Positions 1 through 5,344 of a DNA stretch of 5,344 nucleotides are shown in pieces. The stretch is from assembly GCA_020350865.1 (NCBI GenBank), contig CP070726.1, positions 1,736,552 to 1,741,895 of the forward strand, in the 5' to 3' direction. The notes beneath the pieces are model-generated. The model was given only the letters and a program-made list of their open reading frames with translations. It made no database searches and had not been told where the DNA came from. The translations under genes were made by a program, and so were the position numbers. Every line of letters starts with the position of its first letter. The first letter of the stretch is position 1. The stretch is from Thermoplasmata archaeon (GTDB lineage Archaea; Thermoplasmatota; Thermoplasmata; GCA-020350865).

Positions 1-3000
1 ATCCTGAACGTCACAGACTACCCCGTAACATCACTTACGGCCTTGCCTTCCTATTCCAGCCTCGCCCTCTATGTCAATTCCACAACAGAGCTAATTTTCA
101 CGGTGGGAGGCGAGAATCCTCCATTCTACACATATTACAGGATTTTGGACCTCGACCTGGGCATCGTGGTCAAGGGTTGGTACAACTACACTGCAGATGG
201 AGCCAACTTCTCCATGTCCTGGGGCGAAGGTACCTTCAAGATCGAATACTACAGCAACGACACCCTGGGCAAGAACGAGAAGACAAGGACGAGAATAGTG
301 ATCGTGGACGACTCGGCACCTCAAACAAGCCTAGACATAGGTGAGCCATGGCACCGTGCATGGCCTTTTGATATCGTCAACGTAACCTCTGCCACACGCC
401 TGTCCTTGTCCGCAATGGATAATCCATCGGGCCTTAGCATTGCCGGTGCCGGTATGTCCAATGCCTCGGGAATAGACGCAATTCGATACCGGATTCAGAA
501 TGACACGGGCCAGTTTGTCAGGGACTGGACCCTGATTGCCGAGGGCGTGCCCTTTTATCTGGATGAGCCCTCTTGGGCGGATGGCTATTACACAGTATGG
601 TTTTACAGCACAGACAATCTTAATCAAGCGGAGCTTGCGAACAACATCACCGTATTTCTGGACAACACTGGTCCGCAATCAACAATCGATATAGGGTCGC
701 CCAACTGGACCACGGGAACCGCAGGAAGGATTAACGTCACATCAACCACGCCATTTGCCATTCAGAGCACCGAATTTCAGGGCAGCATGCCAGATATGTT
801 TTCCGTGGAATTCAAACTCACATTCGAAGACCTTGGAGTGGACTCGGGATGGCTTGCGGGAAGCGCATTCAATGTGGCGGGTACGTTCTTCCGTGGAGAC
901 GGCAACTACACAATCGAGTTCAGAAGCAAAGACAACCTCGGCAACATGCAGGGTACAGCGACTCTGTACATCTATGTTGACGATTCACCGCCCTCCCTTG
1001 GCCAAACAACAGGTCCGCCCCTATACAGGAAATTCGAAATAGATATTTACAATATATCGGATGCCAGCATGATTGCCATATCCAGTTCCGATGGAGCAGG
1101 CTCGGGTATTTCATCGATAGAACATCGTATCTTCAACGCTTTTTACGACAGCGGCTGGCAGCCTTATTCGGAACCCTTCAATTTGACAGGACTTTCCGAA
1201 GGAACTTACACCATACAGTACAGGGCATCCGACAACCTCGGGAACGCCATAACTTCCAGCTTGAGTGTGTACCTCGATATCGAAGCTCCAACCACCTCAC
1301 TGAATGTGGGAAAGCCGAGTTATGGGGGCGATGCCGCCCACATCCTCAACATCACATCAAAAACCCCGCTGTCACTGGTCGTACTATACGAAAACGGCTC
1401 GGGCATAGCCTCCCTGGAATACCGCATAACCGGCGGTGCCTACGACTCCGGCTGGAAGAATTATGCTGGTGAGTTCTTCCTCAATTCCTCATTTGCCGAC
1501 GGTGAATATACCATTTACTTCAGGGGCCAGGACAACATGGGCAACCCCGAAAACACGAACACTGTGGTGGTGCGCCTGGACAATCTCTTACCCGCAAGCG
1601 TAATTTCGCCCCAGGGCAAATACTATCTGGACACCCAAAATGACGTGCTGTATGTGAGCGTAAGCAACCTGTTTGTAAAAAACGGTGATGACGGCAGCGG
1701 GATTGCGGGGATCTGGCACAGGGTGCGCGATGACTTAGGCAACTACCGTTCGGGCTGGCTTTCGACATCATCCTTCTCCCTGAGCTATCCGGACGGCATG
1801 TACGTCATTGAATTCTATGCCGTGGACAACCTGGGTAACACGGGCATCACAGATTTTCTTACCATCTGCCTGGACACCTCATCTCCCACCTCACAGCACG
1901 ACATTGGAGTTCCAAAATACAGACTCAGACCCGCAGATGACTGGAGGGTGTCCAAGGATACGGAAATCACACTTGAAGCCCAGGAAACTGAAGGCAGCGG
2001 GGTCGCGCACATCTATTACTCGGTCCTGGACAGGGAAGGCACGTTGGTACTGTCCTCTGCTGAGTACCTCGGTCCTTTCAACATCTCGGGTCTGGGGGAG
2101 GACGGGCTCTTCACCATCAGATATTGGGCAGTGGACAGGGTGGGCAACCTCGAGCAATCAAACGAGATCAAGCTGGTTCTGGACAGCACACCCCCCAGCA
2201 TAGTATCCGCGGCCCCAAGGGGAACGGGCAACTCAATACACGCTTTCATTCAGGTGATATTCAGTGAAGTGGTGAGCGATGTTTCGGTGGAGAACACCTT
2301 TTCCGTGACCGACGGAATAAATGTGTACGACCGCAACCACGGTTTCTTCAACTGGAACGGCAACACCATGGCGTTCTATCCCTACGAGAATCTCTCGTAC
2401 GCCACCCAGTATACGGTGACCATCACCGCTTTCTCGGAGGACCATGTGAAAAATAAGCTGGATGGGGACGGCGACGGCATTCATGGAGGGGAAGATGATG
2501 ATTACACATGGCAGTTCAAGACCGCGGACAAACCGGATTCCGAGCCTCCTTCCATCGTGGCCGTGCATCCCGCCCTGAGCGTTCAGGACGTTGCCGTCAA
2601 AACCGATATCCGGATAACATTCAGCGAGGGCATGAACGAGTACAGTGTCGAGGCGGCCTTCAGTTTTACCGACGGCATTCAAACCTATGGACAAAACCAA
2701 GGCACCATCACATGGGCGGGAAATACCACCATTTTCACACCTGCATTTCTTTTGGATTACGACACGGAATACACCGTCACGATATCGGGCCTTGCAGCCG
2801 ATATCTCAGGCAACTTTTTGGAAAGCGATTTTGAGTGGAGCTTCAGAACCGAAAAGGACTCAACACCCCCCGAGATAACGGGTCATTTTCCAACCGGTGA
2901 AAACGCATCGATTCACACCGACATCGCCGTCATATTCAACGAGCCAATGGACAGATCCACCCTCAACGACGCATTCATCATCATCCCCGAGGTTCACGGC

Positions 3001-3873
3001 AGCTTCAGCTGGAAGGCAAACAGGCTCACCTTTATTCCCAATACACCCCTCTTATTTGGTACGACCTACTTCGTGATAATCGGTGCAGAGGCGCAGGACA
3101 TAGTGGGAAACGCCCTCGATTTCCCGTACGAGTTCAGCTTCACAACCGAACCCGACAAGGTCCCGCCCTTTGTTGTGGGCCATTCCCCGGGCGAGGAGGA
3201 AGTTGGATTGGACATCACCGTCAAAGTTACCTTCAGCGAGGTCATGGATAAAGTGTCCGTGATGGGAGTCTTCGAAATCACACCGCGTGTTGAGGGCAGC
3301 CTCTCGTGGGAGGGCAGCACCCTGATTTTCGAACCTACAAACCTCGCACCCGGCACCACCTACACCGTCACGATTGGCACAAATGCCATGGATTCCGCCG
3401 GCAATGCCCTGGCAGAAGAGTACACGTTCACATTCACCACAAAGGTGGATCCCTTCCCCCCCACCGTAACCCAAGTACAACCGGAAGGCTCGAATGTCCC
3501 CGTGGATACACAGATTAGGATCACTTTCTCAGAGCCCATGGACAACGCCAGTTTGTACGGTGCCTTCAGGATCACACCGTACGCTCCGGGGACACTAAAC
3601 TGGGATGGGAACACGCTGGTCTTCACACCCTCGGGGAAACTGGCCGGCGATACAACGTACAACATAACGCTGTCAGCCAGTGCCAGGGACAGAGCAGGCA
3701 ACATGATGGAGGATGATTACGGCTGGGAGTTTACCACAGAGGACCATGAAGGGGCCAAGGAGGACCAGTTTCCGTGGGAGGTGGTGATTCTCGTGTTCCT
3801 TGCGGTGGTACTGCTCGTTTTCATCCTGTTTCTGCGAAGGGAGCTTCGCGCCCATTGGCTTAAGAGAAGATGA
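1..3873 (+). CDS. Giant repetitive surface protein with C-terminal membrane anchor (5'-partial)
   Basis: Frame 1 is open from the first base to TGA at 3871-3873, giving 1290 codons. The protein starts upstream: the 14 codons before the TTG at 43 continue the repeat pattern, so TTG is not a real start. Visible architecture: seven tandem beta-sandwich repeats (codons 8-730), five Big_5-type Ig-like domains (731-1248), a short acidic linker, one hydrophobic helix (about 1257-1278) and a basic 12-residue tail ending LKRR. No enzymatic motif is visible. There are 23 N-x-S/T sequons and a single cysteine. Established knowledge: such domain strings form extended extracellular stalks in archaeal and bacterial surface proteins. 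Inference: a type I-like membrane-anchored, N-glycosylated cell-surface or adhesion protein with the repeats outside and the tail in the cytoplasm. The ligand and the N-terminal domain are unknown. The surface-protein assignment is firm; the specific role is not. Confidence 0.93.
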   Translation: MLNVTDYPVTSLTALPSYSSLALYVNSTTELIFTVGGENPPFYTYYRILDLDLGIVVKGWYNYTADGANFSMSWGEGTFKIEYYSNDTLGKNEKTRTRIVIVDDSAPQTSLDIGEPWHRAWPFDIVNVTSATRLSLSAMDNPSGLSIAGAGMSNASGIDAIRYRIQNDTGQFVRDWTLIAEGVPFYLDEPSWADGYYTVWFYSTDNLNQAELANNITVFLDNTGPQSTIDIGSPNWTTGTAGRINVTSTTPFAIQSTEFQGSMPDMFSVEFKLTFEDLGVDSGWLAGSAFNVAGTFFRGDGNYTIEFRSKDNLGNMQGTATLYIYVDDSPPSLGQTTGPPLYRKFEIDIYNISDASMIAISSSDGAGSGISSIEHRIFNAFYDSGWQPYSEPFNLTGLSEGTYTIQYRASDNLGNAITSSLSVYLDIEAPTTSLNVGKPSYGGDAAHILNITSKTPLSLVVLYENGSGIASLEYRITGGAYDSGWKNYAGEFFLNSSFADGEYTIYFRGQDNMGNPENTNTVVVRLDNLLPASVISPQGKYYLDTQNDVLYVSVSNLFVKNGDDGSGIAGIWHRVRDDLGNYRSGWLSTSSFSLSYPDGMYVIEFYAVDNLGNTGITDFLTICLDTSSPTSQHDIGVPKYRLRPADDWRVSKDTEITLEAQETEGSGVAHIYYSVLDREGTLVLSSAEYLGPFNISGLGEDGLFTIRYWAVDRVGNLEQSNEIKLVLDSTPPSIVSAAPRGTGNSIHAFIQVIFSEVVSDVSVENTFSVTDGINVYDRNHGFFNWNGNTMAFYPYENLSYATQYTVTITAFSEDHVKNKLDGDGDGIHGGEDDDYTWQFKTADKPDSEPPSIVAVHPALSVQDVAVKTDIRITFSEGMNEYSVEAAFSFTDGIQTYGQNQGTITWAGNTTIFTPAFLLDYDTEYTVTISGLAADISGNFLESDFEWSFRTEKDSTPPEITGHFPTGENASIHTDIAVIFNEPMDRSTLNDAFIIIPEVHGSFSWKANRLTFIPNTPLLFGTTYFVIIGAEAQDIVGNALDFPYEFSFTTEPDKVPPFVVGHSPGEEEVGLDITVKVTFSEVMDKVSVMGVFEITPRVEGSLSWEGSTLIFEPTNLAPGTTYTVTIGTNAMDSAGNALAEEYTFTFTTKVDPFPPTVTQVQPEGSNVPVDTQIRITFSEPMDNASLYGAFRITPYAPGTLNWDGNTLVFTPSGKLAGDTTYNITLSASARDRAGNMMEDDYGWEFTTEDHEGAKEDQFPWEVVILVFLAVVLLVFILFLRRELRAHWLKRR
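22..2190 (+). repeat. Seven tandem ~100-residue beta-sandwich repeats (OmpL47-like)
   Basis: Protein-level tandem repeats begin at codons starting at 22, 319, 673, 991, 1288, 1591 and 1885, with lengths of 99, 118, 106, 99, 101, 98 and 102 residues. A typical unit starts P-x-T/S-S-L-x-x-G-x-P-x-Y. It continues with a strand carrying N-V-T-S-x-T, then SGI..I.YRI, then DSGW..Y, then DG.YTI.(F/Y), then DNLGN, and ends with a strand V.(V/L).LD. The DNLGN/DNMGN motif is clear in units 3, 4, 5 and 6 and degenerate in units 1, 2 and 7. The pattern resembles repeats commonly labelled OmpL47-type beta-barrel or Ig-like in archaeal and bacterial surface proteins. That label is from memory of the motif, not a search. 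Seven residues before position 22 look like the end of another unit, so the array probably continues upstream. Confidence 0.8.
2191..3744 (+). repeat. Five tandem Big_5-type Ig-like domains
   Basis: Five consecutive domains begin at a PP pair at 2191, 2545, 2866, 3163 and 3457, with lengths of 118, 107, 99, 98 and about 96 residues. Each has the Big_5 (bacterial Ig-like domain 5, SbsA-like) signature in order: PP.(I/V)...P, a strand I.(I/V).FSE.MD, W.(G/A)N.(L/T).F.P, TTYTVTI, a D..GN loop, and a terminal F.FTTE or WSFRTE strand. The copies fall into two subtypes. Copies 1 and 2 carry an insertion containing TDGI..Y..N.G, while copies 3-5 are shorter and close to the consensus. These domains are known as spacer modules in cell-surface and secreted proteins. 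Here they lie next to the membrane, so they probably lift the seven-repeat region away from it. Confidence 0.9.
2461..2502 (+). other. Asp-rich DGDGDG loop in first Big_5 domain
   Basis: The first Big_5 copy has an acidic loop of 14 residues reading DGDGDGIHGGEDDD just before the last strand (YTWQFKT). The other four copies lack it and have short loops here. DxDxDG is the core of EF-hand/dockerin-like calcium loops, so Ca2+ binding at the junction between the two repeat blocks is plausible. Similar LDGDGDG loops occur in other Big_5 domains as I recall them. Metal binding is an inference. Confidence 0.55.
3769..3834 (+). other. C-terminal transmembrane helix
   Basis: Codons 1257-1278 encode FPWE followed by 18 uninterrupted hydrophobic residues rich in V, L, F and I. 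They are flanked by an acidic linker (EDHEGAKEDQ) on the outer side and by RRELRAHWLKRR on the inner side. The positive-inside rule puts the repeats outside the cell and the 12-residue basic tail in the cytoplasm. No PGF-CTERM or LPXTG-like sorting motif precedes the helix, so a simple membrane anchor is the best reading. Confidence 0.9.
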
Positions 3874-3917
3874 GGGGGCAGGTTGGGGATGGTTTTGATT
3901 ACCACTGAAATCGGATA

Positions 3918-3928
3918 ATCTATTAGAT
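3918..3928. promoter_or_regulatory. AT-rich 11-nt palindrome next to TATA candidate
   Basis: ATCTA-T-TAGAT is a perfect inverted repeat with a one-base centre, ending two bases before the distal TATA candidate. Its place overlaps where a TFB recognition element or a transcription-factor operator would sit. A short AT-rich palindrome can also arise by chance in AT-rich promoter DNA, so operator function is only a possibility. Confidence 0.3.
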
Positions 3929-3930
3929 AA

Positions 3931-3940
3931 TTATTTATAG
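3931..3940 (+). promoter_or_regulatory. Candidate archaeal TATA box (distal)
   Basis: TTATTTATAG is the best match in the gap to the archaeal TATA consensus (TTTATATA-like) and lies in an AT-rich block. An archaeal TATA box sits about 25 bp before the start site, so transcription would begin near 3960-3966 and give a leader of about 70-75 nt for the downstream gene. An 11-nt palindrome lies immediately upstream at 3918-3928. This is a prediction from pattern and spacing only. Confidence 0.45.
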
Positions 3941-4003
3941 CAACGTGATAATAGAAGGTTGTTAAGGGGAGAATCGGCCTTCGGTGGCATACATCCATAC
4001 CGA

Positions 4004-4012
4004 TTTGTTTAT
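4004..4012 (+). promoter_or_regulatory. Candidate proximal TATA box for leaderless transcript
   Basis: TTTGTTTAT is centred about 29 bp before the ATG at 4037. An archaeal TATA box at this distance would start transcription at or next to the ATG, giving a leaderless mRNA, which is common in several archaeal lineages. It is a weaker TATA match than the one at 3931-3940. The two candidates may be alternatives, or only one may be real. Confidence 0.35.
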
Positions 4013-4024
4013 CCTTGAACGGTT

Positions 4025-4030
4025 GGGGGT
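4025..4030 (+). promoter_or_regulatory. Ribosome-binding-like site for the second gene
   Basis: GGGGGT ends six bases before the ATG at 4037. It can pair with the ACCUCC core of the 16S 3' end with one G-U pair, and the spacing is right for a Shine-Dalgarno site. It supports the ATG at 4037, and would matter only if the transcript has a leader (the distal promoter). Confidence 0.45.
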
Positions 4031-4036
4031 TCGTAC

Positions 4037-4174
4037 ATGGAAGAAAGTCCTTTGGACGGGATTTGGGCGCGGGTGTCCGAACCACGGTTCCGAAATATGT
4101 TCCTGCTGGTTGGATTTGGGATATTGGCCCTTGTTATACTCTCATTGACCCTCTCCCGTGGGGCTGCAGCAGAG
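4037..4174 (+). other. N-terminal signal peptide or signal anchor
   Basis: The first 46 residues comprise a charged 20-residue n-region (MEESPLDGIWARVSEPRFRN), a 19-residue hydrophobic core at residues 21-39 rich in L, V, I, F and G, and a polar/small stretch S-R-G-A-A-A-E. A-A-A before E-D fits a signal peptidase I-type cleavage site. The n-region is long for a Sec signal peptide, so an uncleaved anchor is possible. A later ATG at 4097 would remove the whole n-region and has no ribosome-binding site. Confidence 0.8.
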
Positions 4175-5344
4175 GACATATACCTTAAAATCACATACAC
4201 AGAGGGCGGGACAGAAATCGAGAACAAATCAGTGGACATCAATTATATGCAGTGGGGCTACGCGTCCCTGTACAATGAATCCGGATATATCGGATTGGTG
4301 AAAGCGAACTGGACCGCAGAGGGATTCGGCGGTGCCACCCCTTCCTTTGGCCCCACACCGGCAAATAATACCTGGGTCAATGTAGGCAGCAAATGGGGTA
4401 TGGTGTTATGGAATGCTTCGTATTTTAACGGCACATACAACGATACCGTGAAGTTCACGGTTAATCCGCCCAGTGTCGATTACGTTGAAATCACAGAGTC
4501 ACCCGACGGTACACCTGTTTCTGATGCAACGGTCCCTCACGGTTACAATAAAACAGGCAATATCTCGCTGTACAACGATACGGAAGGCTACGTGGGCTCC
4601 ATCATCGCCAACTGGAGTGCGGAGGGCGGAGACGGTGCGACACCATGGGTCAATACCACGAGCGGGGCGACATCGAAGTTCGAGGTGGGATTCAATTCCG
4701 GGTATGCAATGTGTAAAGTCTTGTACAAAGATACTATCGGCAACCACACGGATACTGTCAACTTCACTGTGGTTCCTCCCACTGTGGACTATATGGAAAT
4801 CACAGATACACCTGGGGGAACACCCATAACCGATGCGATAGTGAACGTCAATTACAACCAGTCGGGCAATGCCTCGCTGTACAACAGTACCGTGGGATAC
4901 TTCGGAACGGTAGAGGCGAATTGGACCGCCTTGGGTTTGGGAGGGGCAGTGCCGTATATCGGTCCAGACGAATCCATATCTTCATGGGTAAACGTGGGCC
5001 TGGATCCGGGGACAGTTCTGTGGAACGTTTCCTATTCTCCCGATGGCGGCACCACCTGGTTTAAGGATACCGTTACTTATACGGTGATCGCTCCCGGAGC
5101 GGATTACATAGAAATCACGGACGTGCCCGGGGGCATTCCCCTGAGCACCACCTTCATTGTGGACCATAACCACATTCAATGGGGCAACGCCTCGCTGTAC
5201 AACAACACCTACGGCTATATAGGAACGGTGGAGGCAAACTGGAGTGCCGTGGGTACGGAGGGCGCCGATCCGTCCATCGGGGACAGTCAGAACTTCTCCT
5301 CATGGGTTGATGTGGGTCCAGAAAACGGAACCGTATACTGGAAG
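4037..5344 (+). CDS. Secreted repetitive glycoprotein-like surface protein (3'-partial)
   Basis: This ORF is open from ATG 4037 to the window end (436 codons, no stop). An in-frame TGA at 4016-4018 and no start codon in between make 4037 the first possible start. A G-rich ribosome-binding-like site lies six bases upstream. Residues 1-20 are polar and include Arg, residues 21-39 are hydrophobic, and GAAA-ED follows at 42-47, so this is a signal peptide with a long n-region or an N-terminal anchor. After that come at least four tandem repeats of 101-105 residues. There are 24 N-x-S/T sequons and one cysteine. I recognise no catalytic motif. The repeat resembles Ig-like/invasin-type beta-rich repeats in Thermoplasmata surface proteins, judged from memory of the 'GY.G.v.anWs' pattern. 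Inference: an extracellular glycosylated stalk or coat protein. Its C-terminus, and therefore how it is attached, lies outside the window. Confidence 0.9.
   Translation, partial: MEESPLDGIWARVSEPRFRNMFLLVGFGILALVILSLTLSRGAAAEDIYLKITYTEGGTEIENKSVDINYMQWGYASLYNESGYIGLVKANWTAEGFGGATPSFGPTPANNTWVNVGSKWGMVLWNASYFNGTYNDTVKFTVNPPSVDYVEITESPDGTPVSDATVPHGYNKTGNISLYNDTEGYVGSIIANWSAEGGDGATPWVNTTSGATSKFEVGFNSGYAMCKVLYKDTIGNHTDTVNFTVVPPTVDYMEITDTPGGTPITDAIVNVNYNQSGNASLYNSTVGYFGTVEANWTALGLGGAVPYIGPDESISSWVNVGLDPGTVLWNVSYSPDGGTTWFKDTVTYTVIAPGADYIEITDVPGGIPLSTTFIVDHNHIQWGNASLYNNTYGYIGTVEANWSAVGTEGADPSIGDSQNFSSWVDVGPENGTVYWK
4175..5344 (+). repeat. Four tandem 101-105-residue sequon-rich beta repeats (last one partial)
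   Basis: Units start at 4175, 4478, 4787 and 5102, each beginning (D)(Y/I)-x-E/K-I-T. Shared core: DY.EIT..P.GTP, then GN.SLYN.(S/T).GY.G, then ANW(S/T)A, then GA.P, S.WV(N/D)VG, GTV.WN.SY and D(T).(T/N)(F/Y)TV..P. Distances between equivalent SLYN codons are 300, 309 and 318 bp, a rising series of exact codon multiples. Units 3 and 4 share GCCTCGCTGTACAACA (4871-4886 and 5189-5204), and 13 bases of this recur in unit 2 (4564-4576). This indicates fairly recent duplication or homogenisation. Unit 2 is the most divergent in its second half (its only cysteine, and no W in GTV.W). The exact family is not assignable by eye. Confidence 0.85.

Larger units (their letters stand above)
3874..4036. 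other. Intergenic region between the two surface-protein genes
   Basis: These 163 bp carry no supported gene. A G-rich stretch follows the TGA, then an AT-rich block (about 3908-3955), then mixed sequence leading to the ATG at 4037. The 7-nt AAATCGG at 3908-3914 is inverted as CCGATTT at 4000-4006, and AATCGG at 3972-3977 is also complementary to 4000-4005. The only T-tract after the first gene is TTTT at 3893-3896, too weak to call a terminator. Confidence 0.7.

Noticed and set aside
43..45. TTG as the start codon of the first gene
   Set aside because: The frame is open upstream to base 1, and the residues before it (ILNVTDYPVTSLTA) continue the repeat pattern, so the gene begins outside the window.
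2461..2502. Dockerin domain
   Set aside because: There is only one DxDxDG-like loop and no paired second loop or dockerin helices, and the loop sits inside a Big_5 domain.
2233..2700. Minus-strand 155-codon ORF
   Set aside because: It is a shadow of the Big_5 array, whose plus-strand translation gives clear domains with correct spacing. The minus product shows no recognisable motif.
3891..3900. Terminator after the first gene
   Set aside because: There is only a four-base T run and no convincing stem, which is too weak even for archaeal T-tract termination.
3717..4085. Minus-strand 122-codon ORF spanning the gap
   Set aside because: It overlaps both real genes antisense, its composition is low-complexity Ser/Thr/Arg without any domain, and the plus-strand genes explain the region.
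4097..4099. Internal ATG as start of the second gene
   Set aside because: It would begin directly in the hydrophobic core, removing the charged n-region, and has no ribosome-binding site upstream.
1..5344. Defence system, CRISPR array, IS element, tRNA or rRNA
   Set aside because: No nucleotide-level direct-repeat array with spacers, transposase motif, cloverleaf or rRNA-like segment was seen. Repeats here are protein-level domain repeats.

Overview
The window holds two same-strand genes separated by a 163-bp gap. Both encode large, repetitive, secreted or membrane-anchored surface proteins, and both are cut by the window edges. The first lacks its 5' end and the second its 3' end. I see no RNA gene, mobile element, CRISPR array or enzyme-coding gene.

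The likely host is an archaeon, probably of the Thermoplasmatota (Thermoplasmata-like) type. This is an inference. It rests on the dense N-x-S/T sequons (23 in the first protein, 24 in the 436 visible residues of the second), near absence of cysteine (one in each protein), beta-sandwich repeat architecture, a C-terminal membrane helix with a basic cytoplasmic tail, and TATA-like AT-rich boxes in the gap. No phylogenetic marker is present to confirm it.

Layout: positions 1-3873 encode the end of a giant protein. It has seven visible tandem ~100-residue beta-sandwich repeats of a 'YRI...SGW...DG.Y.I.(F/Y)...DNLGN' type (22-2190). These are followed by five tandem Big_5-type Ig-like domains (2191-3744) and one C-terminal transmembrane helix (3769-3834). 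Positions 3874-4036 are non-coding and carry two TATA-like candidates, an 11-nt AT-rich palindrome and a G-rich ribosome-binding-like site. Positions 4037-5344 encode a second protein with an N-terminal signal/anchor segment and at least four tandem 100-106-residue repeats of another beta-rich type, running off the end.

How they may work together: both proteins look like glycosylated stalks on the outer face of the cell, one held by its C-terminus and the other exported through an N-terminal signal. They may contribute to a cell-surface coat or to adhesion. Adjacency alone does not prove a shared function, and nothing in the window identifies a ligand. The most notable observations are the repeat-locked positions of sequons in both proteins and the uncharacterised repeat of the second protein.
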